64,000 nt of DNA from Chryseobacterium sp. ISL-80 (GTDB lineage Bacteria > Bacillota > Bacilli > Bacillales > Cytobacillaceae): the NCBI GenBank assembly GCA_018613055.1, contig JAGGQZ010000013.1:434001-498000 (forward strand). Direction: 5' to 3'. The translations under genes and the position numbers were made by a program. The notes below the pieces were generated by a model that searched no databases, had not been told where the DNA came from, and saw only the letters and a program-made list of their open reading frames with translations. Positions 17,934-26,106 of the stretch are shown here, one piece after another. Each line of letters starts with the position of its first letter. Position 1 is the stretch's first letter.

Positions 17934-18497
17934 ATGTATGATGTAGCAATTATCGGAGCAGGCCCTGCAGGCGGAAGCGCAGCGATTTTCGCAGCAAAGG
18001 CTGGCAAGAAAACAATCGTGCTGGACAACAATAAAAGCGTAACGAAGCGTGCATGGATGGAGAACCACTATGGCGCTCCTGAAATCGCAGGCCCTGACTT
18101 AGTAGAGACAGGCATCAAGCAAGCGGAAAAATTCGGTGCTGAGTTTGTTGAAACGACAGTGACTTCTGTCAGCAAAACAGACAGCGGCGTTAAAGTTGTA
18201 ACTGAAAACGGCGAGTATGAAGCAAAGCATGTCATCATCGCTTCTGGCATGATGACGGATGTAGCTGAAGCATCAGGCCTTGCAACAAAAGATGGCACAG
18301 AACCAAGAATCAAAACGATTTTTGATGTTAATGCTGCCGGAAAAACAAATGTTGAAGGCGTTTGGGCTGCAGGCACTTGTGCAGGCGTCAGCATGCACAC
18401 CATCATCACAGCTGGTGACGGTGCGAAGGTTGCTATCAATGTCATCAGTGAACTGAATGGCGAGCGTTATGTAGACCATGATGTTCTAAAAGCATAA
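17934..18497 (+). CDS. Short single-domain FAD flavoprotein (thioredoxin reductase-like)
   Basis: A 187-residue protein with the FAD-binding Rossmann motif IIGAGPAGGSAAIFAAKAG at residues 6-24 and the C-terminal FAD motif GVWAAGTCAGVSMHTIITAGDGAKVA. It is like thioredoxin reductase with the NADPH domain and the CxxC redox centre removed, leaving one Cys. The middle keeps VIIASGM. The reductant and substrate are not evident. AGGAGG precedes the ATG, and TATGAT about 35 bases upstream may be a -10 box. Not truncated: its own terminator follows. Confidence 0.8.
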   Translation: MYDVAIIGAGPAGGSAAIFAAKAGKKTIVLDNNKSVTKRAWMENHYGAPEIAGPDLVETGIKQAEKFGAEFVETTVTSVSKTDSGVKVVTENGEYEAKHVIIASGMMTDVAEASGLATKDGTEPRIKTIFDVNAAGKTNVEGVWAAGTCAGVSMHTIITAGDGAKVAINVISELNGERYVDHDVLKA

Positions 18498-18504
18498 ATA
18501 GTTG

Positions 18505-18533
18505 AAGCCTTGCAGGAATCTGCAAGGCTTTGA
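18505..18533 (+). terminator. Terminator
   Basis: AAGCCTTGCAG/CTGCAAGGCTT hairpin around GAAT, then TTGATT. Ends the flavoprotein gene. Confidence 0.85.
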
Positions 18534-18554
18534 TTATGGCAAGAAGTTAGTAAT

Positions 18555-18818
18555 CTAGTTGCTATAATTAAACTGGTCCTCAATCTTCCCGTCTTCATCG
18601 TGAATATAAGCCATTGTGCCAGCTTCTTCAGCCATACGCTTAGCTTCATTCACAGCCTCGGATTTTGAACCAGTGGTCAATTCAGGGTCATCTTGTCCCT
18701 CTTTTTTGACTGCCCACCCCTCTTCGTCATGGGGTACGGCATGGAATCTTGCTTCATCTGTTCCTGCCCGGTCCTTGAAGTATTCTTCACGTTCCATATC
18801 ATTTTTGTTTTCAGCCAT
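18555..18818 (-). CDS. DUF2188-domain small protein
   Basis: An 87-residue acidic cytosolic protein. The DUF2188 pattern is visible: FHAVPHDEEGWAVKKEG, then KSEAVNEAKRMAEEAGTMAYIHDEDGKI. Small proteins of this family often occur in spore formers, but their role is unknown. AAGGAGGG precedes the ATG. Confidence 0.8.
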   Translation of the reverse strand: MAENKNDMEREEYFKDRAGTDEARFHAVPHDEEGWAVKKEGQDDPELTTGSKSEAVNEAKRMAEEAGTMAYIHDEDGKIEDQFNYSN

Positions 18819-18931
18819 CTTAATCCCTCCTTGGTTTTTTGGTTTGCACCTGTTAAAGGTATTAAGATTTTACCCGCTAAAAACAAACAAAAACGCGCCT
18901 GGACAGTATGGATATTTTTGGCGGAGCATTC

Positions 18932-19369
18932 TCAGAGGATCCTGTTATCTTCCTGTCTGTCAGTTCCAGCAGCCTGTCGTGGGTAGGTCACCTGTAAAAT
19001 CCCATCTTGGAAGGAGGATTGAATGAACCTTGTCTCGGTAGGTTCGGGAAGAGGGATCAGGCGCTCGAATTCACCATAAAATCTCTCCCTTTTTACCTCC
19101 ATATCAGCAGGGAACAAGGCTCTCGCAATCCCCTTCACCACCAGAGTATCTCCCTGTCTTAGAGCCACGGATAAATCGCTTCTGCTTAAGCCGGGAACCT
19201 CAATGATCAGGCAGATGGCGGAATCATTTTTGTAGATATCATATAATGGGAAATCATCAGCATGAACCACCCTCTCCGGGATACCATGATTGAATAACCC
19301 ACGCCAAAAATCATCTTTTTGGTATTTATTCGTCAACTCGAGCCACATTTTCACTTTCTCCATATCCAT
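18932..19369 (-). CDS. Small heat-shock protein Hsp20/alpha-crystallin family (spore-type)
   Basis: A 145-residue chaperone-like protein. The alpha-crystallin domain spans about residues 37-135 (FPLYDIYKNDSAICLIIEVPGL, GDTLVVKGIAR, RFYGEFERLIPLPE, DGILQVTYP). The conserved G-x-L ending is ILQVTYP. The gene starts 24 bp after a GerPA-family gene on the same strand with GGGAGGG upstream, so it probably belongs to a sporulation operon, as other spore Hsp20-like coat proteins do. Confidence 0.85.
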   Translation of the reverse strand: MDMEKVKMWLELTNKYQKDDFWRGLFNHGIPERVVHADDFPLYDIYKNDSAICLIIEVPGLSRSDLSVALRQGDTLVVKGIARALFPADMEVKRERFYGEFERLIPLPEPTETRFIQSSFQDGILQVTYPRQAAGTDRQEDNRIL

Positions 19370-19393
19370 GTCATGGCCCTCCCAATGAAGGTT

Positions 19394-19636
19394 TTAAATT
19401 TGGTTCGCAATAGGTGCAGAAGGGTTGGCAATCTGATCCTGATCACTGACATCTGGATCAAAAACCCCGGTATTCTGGAAAGAAGATGATGGGGAGAAAT
19501 CACCGAGAGACAAGTTGACACCGAAGTTCTTGTTATTCGACGTGTGACTATTATGAACGGTTGGTCCAATATCCAGGTTTCCGTTTGAAGAGATTCCATT
19601 GACTTTGATATTAAAAATATTAATTTGGTAAGGCAT
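19394..19636 (-). CDS. GerPA-family spore germination protein
   Basis: An 80-residue protein with the family layout: short beta-start (YQINIFNIKVNGISSNGNLDIG), NSHTSNNKNFG, and the closing FDPDVSDQDQIANP. Proteins of this group help germinants pass the spore coat. AAGGAGG sets the ATG at 19636. An upstream in-frame start lacks a ribosome site. It lies between a paralogue and the Hsp20 gene. Confidence 0.75.
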   Translation of the reverse strand: MPYQINIFNIKVNGISSNGNLDIGPTVHNSHTSNNKNFGVNLSLGDFSPSSSFQNTGVFDPDVSDQDQIANPSAPIANQI

Positions 19637-19715
19637 CGAAAACCTCCTTATCAATACTAAATGCTGTACTAGCACGCGTTTTTTACACGGATTTACCTTT
19701 GTTTTCCAAAGGAGA

Positions 19716-19991
19716 CTAAATGATGGGCTCATCAACAGGAACAGGGGCCAGAGGGACGCCCTGATAGGTGGAATCCGCTGTCGCAATCGCAGCTTGATCA
19801 TTTACATCCGGATCAATATAGACATTATCCATCAATGCTTCTGTTGGTGACGCATCACCAAAAGAAGAATTCATTCCTTGTGACTTATCGTTGGCTGTAT
19901 GGCTGTTATGGATGGCTGATCCAATGGTGATGGAGCCATTTCCCGAAACGCTGTTAACTTTGAAATAAAAGAGGTTAATCGTGACTGGCAT
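19716..19991 (-). CDS. GerPA-family spore germination protein, paralogue
   Basis: A 91-residue protein aligned closely with the 80-residue neighbour: VTINLFYFKVNSVSGNGSITIG, NSHTANDKSQG, and IDPDVNDQAAIAT. It carries an extra Pro-rich tail (GVPLAPVPVDEPII). GGATGA precedes the ATG. It is the first gene of a three-gene operon with 19636 and the Hsp20 gene. The 300-bp gap upstream shows no gene. Sporulation promoters are expected there but I cannot place them safely. Confidence 0.75.
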   Translation of the reverse strand: MPVTINLFYFKVNSVSGNGSITIGSAIHNSHTANDKSQGMNSSFGDASPTEALMDNVYIDPDVNDQAAIATADSTYQGVPLAPVPVDEPII

Positions 19992-20296
19992 AGCATTTCA
20001 TCCTTATTCCGTCTTTGAGGTACTATATGCAGTCTTTGGCCCAAACGTTCTTTTATATTAAGGGAGCATGCTCTACTTGAAAAATGGACAAATACCCATA
20101 AAATTTTTGGCAGATGGATATACACCCAGGAAAGTTTTCGCTTTTGAATAATCTTTAGTAACCTAACCTTTTTAAAAATCAATCAAACACCATACCCATT
20201 CTATGGCTCCAAACTATTGGTAGTGATAAACATTATTATGTGATAGCACAAGCCTTCTGAAAATAAGATGTAATATTAAACGGTGGAGGTTTTGCC

Positions 20297-20725
20297 ATGG
20301 CAGTTGTGAAGCATACAGAGGCGGATATCGGTTTGTTGGCGAGACTTCTGAGGGCAGAGGGTGAGAGCGAAGGCCAGCAGGGAATGCTGATGATCGGAAA
20401 TGTGGGAATAAACCGAATCCGGGGGAACTGTTCTGATTTTAAAGGATTAAGGACGATCCCGCAGATGATTTACCAGGAGCATGCATTTGAAGCAGTCCAA
20501 AAGGGCTATTTTTACCAGAGAGCCAGGGAAGTGGAAAAGAGGCTTGCGAGGCGGGCTGTAAAAGGCGAACGTCTATGGCCGTCCAAATTCGCGCTCTGGT
20601 ATTTCCGGCCGCCGGGCGACTGTCCTCCTACCTGGTACAATCAGCCGCTCGCCGGCCGTTTTAAGCTGCACTGTTTCTATGAGCCGACTGGAGAAGAGTG
20701 TGAAAACATCTATAATACTTTTTGA
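20297..20725 (+). CDS. cwlJ: Spore cortex/cell wall hydrolase, CwlJ/SleB family
   Basis: A 142-residue enzyme without a signal peptide, the layout of CwlJ, which acts from the spore coat on cortex peptidoglycan at germination. The catalytic Glu is in LARLLRAEGESEGQQGM (about residue 21). The family pattern VGNVGINR, FEAVQKGYFYQRA and ALWYFRPPGDCPPTWYNQPLAGRFKLHCFY follows. GTGGAGG precedes the ATG. It faces away from the GerPA-Hsp20 group. Whether it is CwlJ itself or a close relative cannot be decided here. Confidence 0.88.
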   Translation: MAVVKHTEADIGLLARLLRAEGESEGQQGMLMIGNVGINRIRGNCSDFKGLRTIPQMIYQEHAFEAVQKGYFYQRAREVEKRLARRAVKGERLWPSKFALWYFRPPGDCPPTWYNQPLAGRFKLHCFYEPTGEECENIYNTF

Positions 20726-20776
20726 TTGGCTGCCAATACTATTTGGCAGTCATTTTTTTGTGAGATAAGAAAGTAT

Positions 20777-20915
20777 AAAATTCACTTTGAGTATAATCCA
20801 GCTCCAGCGCCTAGCCCCTCGAGACGTTTCGGTCCGCCCAATGAAGTCAAAGAACGACTTCACCGGTCGGCCCTCCAACGCTTGTCGGGGCTGACCAAGG
20901 CGCTTGCGCTTTTTT
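20777..20915. repeat. Dispersed Bacillus-type intergenic element, short copy
   Basis: About 140 bp beginning TTCACTTTGAGTATAATCCAGC and ending GGCGCTTGCGCTTTTTT. It contains the inverted pair AGCGCC/GGCGCT near its ends and a central AAGTC-AAAGAAC-GACTT hairpin. A second copy lies at 56741-56972. I recall this word (CCAGCTCCAGCGCCTAG...) as frequent between genes in Bacillus-like genomes. It carries no gene. Confidence 0.8.
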
Positions 20916-21020
20916 ATCTTGACAGCAAAATGAAATGGGATTAAAGTTAAAAAGGTTAATAGTTAAACAGTTGAACAGTTAAACAATAGAATGATTTTAA
21001 GGCGAGGTGACTACATAAAT

Positions 21021-21476
21021 ATGTGTGATCAATCGATAAAGGATTTAGTGGATCACTATATCCATGTTTCTTTTTCGGTCAACAAGATTGCCGAGGGGAT
21101 GGTCAAGGAAGAAATCGGTTCGGACTTAACGAACGACCAGCACTATACATTGCGCTATATCAACAAAGTAGGTTCCTGCACGTCCTCGGAGCTGGCTGAA
21201 GTCTTCGATGTCAAAAAAAGCGCCATCACCGCCATCATCACCCGTTTGTGGGAAAAGGGCCTGATCCTGAGAACTAGGGATGAAAATGACCGGCGATTGG
21301 TCTATCTGACTTTGACTGACAAGGGAAATGAATTGTTCCAAAAGACGGAGGAGCGGATCCAGGCACTGGTTGAGTCAATTATTACCAAGTTCGACCAGGA
21401 TGAAATAGTCCAGTTCCTTAAGACGTACGATAAACTAAATGAAATTTTAATAGATAGAAAGAGCAGGGTGGAATAA
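21021..21476 (+). CDS. MarR-family transcriptional regulator
   Basis: A 151-residue winged-helix DNA-binding protein. The MarR core is LTNDQHYTLRYINKVGSCTS, ELAEVFDVKKSAITAIITRLWEKGLI (recognition helix) and the wing RDENDRRLVYLTLTDKG. I chose the ATG at 21021, preceded by GGCGAGGTGA. The earlier in-frame ATG at 20991 would put that site inside the gene. It is one base from the exporter gene and likely represses this operon until a drug or lipid ligand binds. Confidence 0.9.
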   Translation: MCDQSIKDLVDHYIHVSFSVNKIAEGMVKEEIGSDLTNDQHYTLRYINKVGSCTSSELAEVFDVKKSAITAIITRLWEKGLILRTRDENDRRLVYLTLTDKGNELFQKTEERIQALVESIITKFDQDEIVQFLKTYDKLNEILIDRKSRVE

Positions 21477-21477
21477 C

Positions 21478-24400
21478 GTGAACTTCATTATTAAGCAGAA
21501 ATGGTTGGTCATTATTGCATGGATTCTGGTGGCTGCAGGGATGTTCATGGCTGCACCGAATATGGCGGAACTTGTCAGGGAAAAAGGGCAGATCACCGTG
21601 CCTGATGAATACTCCTCGACGCTGGCTGGCAAAATCATGGAGGAGGTCAGGGAGCAGGAAGGCGGAGGCGATGAAACACAGGTCGCACTCGTCTTCCACA
21701 GCGAGAAAAAGTTGACACAGGCAGAAATCAAGGAAGCGGAAAAAGCCATCCGCGAGCTTGAGAAAAATCGTGACAAAATTGGGATCACCAATATCCTGAC
21801 ACACTTCAATGAAGAAAGCCTGAAAGAACAGCTTGTCTCTGAAGATGGAAAGTCAATCCTGTCCTCGGTAACGGTCAGCTGGAACGACCGCGAACCGGCT
21901 GAAGTAAGGAAGCTGCTTTATGGCACAATAGAGGATGTTGACGTCGACCACTATTATACGAGCCAGTGGCTGATCAACGAGGATCTGATGACCAGTTCGG
22001 AAGAAGGATTGAAAAAGACTGAGGGAATCACCGTTGTTTTTATTCTTGTCGTGCTTCTCCTCGTCTTCAGGTCCGTTATCGCTCCGGTCATTCCATTACT
22101 GACAGTTGGTATGGCATACCTGGTTTCACAGTCGATTGTATCGATGCTCGTTGACCAATTCGATTTTCCGCTCTCAAACTATACGCAAATTTTCCTTGTT
22201 GCCGTATTGTTTGGAATTGGGACGGACTACTGTATTTTACTGCTCAGCCGTTTTAAGGAAGAGCTCACGCATCATGAAAGTGTCCCTGCGGCGATTGTCG
22301 CAACCTACAAAAATGCTGGGCGCACCGTATTTTTCAGTGGGATAGCAGTTATGATCGGCTTTGCCGCCATTGGCTTCTCACAATTCATTTTATATCAGTC
22401 CGCAGCCGCGGTAGCGATTGGTGTCGCCATGCTTTTGCTCGGATTATTCACTATAGTCCCGTTTTTCATGGCGTTATTGGGGCAAAAGATTTTCTGGCCG
22501 TCAAAACAGAGCGCAGAGCATGGTGAAAGCAAGCTATGGGGATCAGTCGGACGATTTTCACTGGCTCGCCCATTTCTGAGCCTGCTGATTGTCGCAGCAG
22601 TTTGCGTACCTTTCCTCGTGGCTTACGATGGAGAGTTAAGCTACAATTCATTGGATGAAATCAGCGGTGACGTAAACTCAATTAAGGCATTCAATGCAAT
22701 CGCTGGCAGCTTCGGGCCAGGCGAATCGATGCCGACCCAGATCATATTGAAAAATGACGAAAGAATGGACTCAGCCGAATACATTGAACTCGCTGAAAAA
22801 ATCAGCACCGAGCTGAAAAAGGTCGACATGGTCGACACAGTTCGTTCGGTCACAAGACCAACAGGAGAGCCAATTGAAGACTTCTTCGTCTCCAAACAGG
22901 CCGAAACACTCGGTTCGGGACTTGGAGAAGGAAAGGAAGGCCTCGATAAAATCAGTGAAGGCCTGCATGAAGCAGAAACAGAACTGTCAAAGTCAGCTCC
23001 GGAACTCGAAGGCGCCTCTGACGGTATCAATGAGTTGATTAATGGAACAACCGCCATTAAGTCAGGCCTTGGAGAAGTCCAGACTAACCTCTCGAAAATC
23101 GAGGACGGCATTCGCAAGGGTTCTGCGGGATCAGATGAGATACAGGCAGGGTTGGCGGAAGCAAAGGCGGGAGCCGAGGCGTTGCTGGCTGGGTATAAGG
23201 AGCTGCAGGGCAAATATGTAGAAATGCAGGGTGGCTTGGCAGAGCTTGAAGCGGGATATAAGCAAGCTGGTGATGGTATTGCCAAACTCTCTGGTGGAAT
23301 CTCTCAGACAAACGGCCAGCTCTTTGGCTATTTAGAAAATAGAGATGAAACGTTAAAAGAAGACCAAAACTATCAGAAAATAAAAGGTCAGCTCGCTTAC
23401 ATGCAGACGGAACTTGCAAAAGCTTCAGCAGGTCTGGATAAACTTAATGAGGTAATGCCGCAGCTAACCGGCGGCATGTCCCAAGCTAACGAAGCCTTTG
23501 CCGGGGCACTTGCCAAGCAGGCTGGATTTGGTCCCGGGCTCCAACAGCTCATCGACGGAATCGAGCAGCAGCAGGCAGGATTAAATCAGCTTGCTGACGG
23601 ACAGGGCAAAATCGTCGATAATTTCCCTAAGCTGACAAATGGTTTGACTGGAATCAATGCGGGCCAGCAGCAGCTTTTGGCTGGCTTTGGCGGATTGGGT
23701 ACCCAGTTGGATGAGCTGACAAACGGACTCAGCCAGAGCACGGATGGGCTGAATCAGGTTTCTGAAGGTCTTGGTTCCGCGCAGGATTACCTGAACGGCC
23801 TGGCCACCTCAGATTCCAACGGGTTTTACCTGCCTGAGGATGTCCTTGAAAGTGAAGACTTCGCACAGGTATTTGATGTCTATTTCTCAAAAGACCGAAA
23901 AGTCATGACGATGGATGTCATTTTTGAAGCAAATCCATATTCCAACAAAGCGATGGCACAGATTCCTGAACTTAAGGAAGCTGTTGAGCGTGCAACGAAG
24001 GGGACGAAGCTTGAAAATGCCGATGTAGCCGTTGGCGGGATCACGAGCACGAATGCTGACCTCGATACGATGTCTGGCCAGGATTATACTCGCACAGTGA
24101 TTTTAATGCTGCTTGGCATCGGCATCATCCTTGTATTCTTGTTCCGCTCCATCATCATGCCGATTTACATTATCGGATCATTGATTTTAACGTATTATAC
24201 GTCAATGGCGATCAATGAAGTCATCTATGTCGATATCCTCGGATACTCAGGCATCAGCTGGGCGGTACCGTTTTTCGCCTTTGTCATCCTGGTTGCCCTT
24301 GGTGTCGACTACAGTATCTTCCTGATGGACCGTTTCAACGAATATAAGGATCTGTCCATCTCAGAAGCGATGCTGCTTTCGATGAAAAAGATGGGAACGG

Positions 24401-24597
24401 TCATCATCTCAGCAGCTGTCATCCTTGGCGGAACCTTCGCCGCGATGATGCCTTCCGGAATGATGTCGTTACTGCAAATCGCATCAATCCTCCTTGCAGG
24501 ATTATTCTTGTACGCGTTCATCATGCTGCCGCTGTTCATCCCGGTTCTGGTGAAGAACTTTGGCGAAGCAAACTGGTGGCCTTTTAAAAGAGCATAA
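21478..24597 (+). CDS. MMPL/RND-family membrane exporter
   Basis: A 1039-residue protein with 12 membrane helices in two sets: one before about residue 20 plus five at 185-385, and one at about 400 plus five near 880-1030. Conserved membrane sequences GIGTDYCILLLSRFKEEL and ALGVDYSIFLMDRFNEY hold the Asp-Tyr proton relay. The second extracellular region (about 480-790) is a long helical stretch with repeats of the type GLxQLxDGxxQ, as in YdfJ/YhgE-like proteins. GTG start with AGGGTGG upstream. Coupled to MarR, so probably drug or lipid export. Confidence 0.9.
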   Translation: MNFIIKQKWLVIIAWILVAAGMFMAAPNMAELVREKGQITVPDEYSSTLAGKIMEEVREQEGGGDETQVALVFHSEKKLTQAEIKEAEKAIRELEKNRDKIGITNILTHFNEESLKEQLVSEDGKSILSSVTVSWNDREPAEVRKLLYGTIEDVDVDHYYTSQWLINEDLMTSSEEGLKKTEGITVVFILVVLLLVFRSVIAPVIPLLTVGMAYLVSQSIVSMLVDQFDFPLSNYTQIFLVAVLFGIGTDYCILLLSRFKEELTHHESVPAAIVATYKNAGRTVFFSGIAVMIGFAAIGFSQFILYQSAAAVAIGVAMLLLGLFTIVPFFMALLGQKIFWPSKQSAEHGESKLWGSVGRFSLARPFLSLLIVAAVCVPFLVAYDGELSYNSLDEISGDVNSIKAFNAIAGSFGPGESMPTQIILKNDERMDSAEYIELAEKISTELKKVDMVDTVRSVTRPTGEPIEDFFVSKQAETLGSGLGEGKEGLDKISEGLHEAETELSKSAPELEGASDGINELINGTTAIKSGLGEVQTNLSKIEDGIRKGSAGSDEIQAGLAEAKAGAEALLAGYKELQGKYVEMQGGLAELEAGYKQAGDGIAKLSGGISQTNGQLFGYLENRDETLKEDQNYQKIKGQLAYMQTELAKASAGLDKLNEVMPQLTGGMSQANEAFAGALAKQAGFGPGLQQLIDGIEQQQAGLNQLADGQGKIVDNFPKLTNGLTGINAGQQQLLAGFGGLGTQLDELTNGLSQSTDGLNQVSEGLGSAQDYLNGLATSDSNGFYLPEDVLESEDFAQVFDVYFSKDRKVMTMDVIFEANPYSNKAMAQIPELKEAVERATKGTKLENADVAVGGITSTNADLDTMSGQDYTRTVILMLLGIGIILVFLFRSIIMPIYIIGSLILTYYTSMAINEVIYVDILGYSGISWAVPFFAFVILVALGVDYSIFLMDRFNEYKDLSISEAMLLSMKKMGTVIISAAVILGGTFAAMMPSGMMSLLQIASILLAGLFLYAFIMLPLFIPVLVKNFGEANWWPFKRA

Positions 24598-24600
24598 ATG

Positions 24601-24631
24601 AAAAGAGGCAGCCAATAGGCTGCCTCTTTTT
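24601..24631. terminator. Bidirectional terminator
   Basis: AAAAGAGGCAGCC/GGCTGCCTCTTTTT perfect hairpin with three-base loop, serving the exporter gene and the convergent FrnE-like gene. Confidence 0.93.
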
Positions 24632-24635
24632 GCAA

Positions 24636-25268
24636 TTAACATCCATCCACTCCACAGGACATTCCTTCCTCTGGGTTATCCATCTCTGAAAGAATGATTT
24701 GCTCAAGGGCTTCTTTCGACCTCATTCCCGGAACGACTCTGTCTCCAACGATGAAAGTCGGAACAGCGGTGATGTCCACCTCATTATAAGCATGATTCAG
24801 AGCTTGTCGATGAGCTTCTTTATACTTACGGCTTTCGAGCGCGTGACGATATTCATCTTGATCGAGACCAACTTCACCAGCCAGCATTGTTAAAATCTCG
24901 ACGTCCCCAATATCAAGCCCTCTCTGGAAAAAAGCCTTCAGCATATGGTCGTTATACTCGTTTCCTTTCCCTTGCTCCTTCGCATACTGGTACCCCTCAA
25001 ATGCAAGGTGTGTGTATGGCTGGGGAGACACATCCGGAAGGACAATCTCCACTCCCATCCGCTCAGCCATCGGGTAAACAGATTGCTTCCATGTGCTTTG
25101 CAAGTAATGTTCCTCAGGCTTTAACGTCTTGTTCGGATAGGGCCGTAATTCAAAAGGCATCCATTCCAGCTCGACATCCTTTCCATCAATGGCTTCCTTC
25201 AGCGGAAACTCCGCCAAAAAACAGAACGGTCAAACATAGTCTGAATAAATCTTGATCTTCAGTGTCAT
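24636..25268 (-). CDS. FrnE-like DsbA-family oxidoreductase with in-frame TGA (predicted selenoprotein)
   Basis: Read through one TGA, this is a complete 210-residue FrnE/DsbA-type protein: ATG at 25268 behind GGAGG, then MTLKIKIYSDYV, TGA at 25232-25230, then PFCFLAEFPLKE and the rest without interruption. TGA replaces the first Cys of the CPFC active site, giving UPFC at residues 13-16. The other family parts are intact: WMPFELRPYP, FFQRGLDIGD, the cis-Pro loop VDITAVPTFIVGDR, and a Cys-rich end SCGVDGC. A SECIS-like hairpin follows the TGA. Ordinary annotation would miss the first 17 residues. The alternatives are a nonsense mutation or base error. Confidence 0.78.
25195..25232 (-). promoter_or_regulatory. 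Predicted bacterial SECIS element of the FrnE-like gene
   Basis: Eight bases after the TGA, a stem of 12 pairs (including G.U pairs) closes on a GUU loop at 25209-25207. The top is GCGGA-GUU-UCCGC, fully Watson-Crick. The TGA-to-loop distance is 20 nt. Bacterial SECIS elements need a stem-loop at 16-37 nt with a G in the first two loop bases, which is met. Confidence 0.65.
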
Positions 25269-25486
25269 AGCAGCCTCCTCCATATTCTTAACAGTATTAG
25301 GGTTCGTTTGGATTATACCTTTATACAAACTGGCTAAACTTTTAGGAGGATTTTCATTGCTGAAATCGAGATTGAACCATATAATGGAAATATCATAACT
25401 CAAAGGGGATAGAATATTGCGTACATATAGATTGGTTTCTTCATATAAAGAGGTGAATTTTTTATAATAGAATGGGAGACTAAAAA

Positions 25487-26032
25487 ATGACAACAAATCT
25501 TTTTCGCGGAAAAACTTTAAAGCTAACAGCAAAAAGGGAAGGGGATATTGACATCATCGCTTCCTGGGATGAAGATCCGGAGTACCTGAGAAATGTGGAC
25601 ACGGATATTGCCGTACCTCGGCCGGCAGAGCATTTTGAAGATGAGGGGAATCCTGGCTCGAACAGCTTTTACTTCCGCTTAAGGACAATTGAGGATGACA
25701 GACTGATCGGATTTATCGTCATTCACAGCATCGAATGGAATAACAGAGCAGGAACGCTTGCGATGGGCATCGGCCATGCCAATGACCGTGGGAAAGGATA
25801 TGGATCCGAGGCCTTGCAGCTGATCCTTCGATACGCCTTCCATGAACTGAATTTGAACAGGGTTGGCCTCGATGTCATTGAATACAATGAACGGGGAATC
25901 CGTGCCTACGAAAAAGCCGGCTTTAAGGTCGAAGGCAGGATGAGGCAGGCAGTGCAGCGAGACGGAAAGCTTTGTGACCGAATCATAATGGGAATTCTCC
26001 GTTCGGAATGGGAAGTCGAAAATAAGATGTAA
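25487..26032 (+). CDS. GNAT acetyltransferase, RimJ/RimL-like
   Basis: A 181-residue acetyltransferase of the RimJ/RimL group. After the start KLTAKREGDIDIIASWDEDPEYLRN (split here: KLTAKREGD) come IGFIVIHSIEWNNRAG, the acetyl-CoA motif NDRGKGYGSEALQLILRYAF and LNRVGLDVIEYNERGIRAYEKAGF. The substrate is unknown; members modify protein N-termini, amino acids or antibiotics. GGGAG precedes the ATG. Single gene. Confidence 0.85.
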   Translation: MTTNLFRGKTLKLTAKREGDIDIIASWDEDPEYLRNVDTDIAVPRPAEHFEDEGNPGSNSFYFRLRTIEDDRLIGFIVIHSIEWNNRAGTLAMGIGHANDRGKGYGSEALQLILRYAFHELNLNRVGLDVIEYNERGIRAYEKAGFKVEGRMRQAVQRDGKLCDRIIMGILRSEWEVENKM

Positions 26033-26070
26033 AAAAAGCTGTACAGATTTAGTTCTGTACAGCTTTTTTT
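26031..26070. terminator. Bidirectional terminator
   Basis: AAAAAAAGCTGTACAG/CTGTACAGCTTTTTTT hairpin between the convergent acetyltransferase and brnQ genes. Confidence 0.93.
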
Positions 26071-26106
26071 ACATCTTATAGCAATTTTTATTACCCAGTC
26101 ATCAGG

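Noticed and set aside
24636-25217. FrnE-like gene as a normal CDS starting at GCG/ATG-less position after the TGA, or as a nonsense pseudogene
   Set aside because: Starting after the TGA removes the active site and the real start signal. The precise TGA position, hairpin and second TGA gene favour Sec, although this remains unproven.
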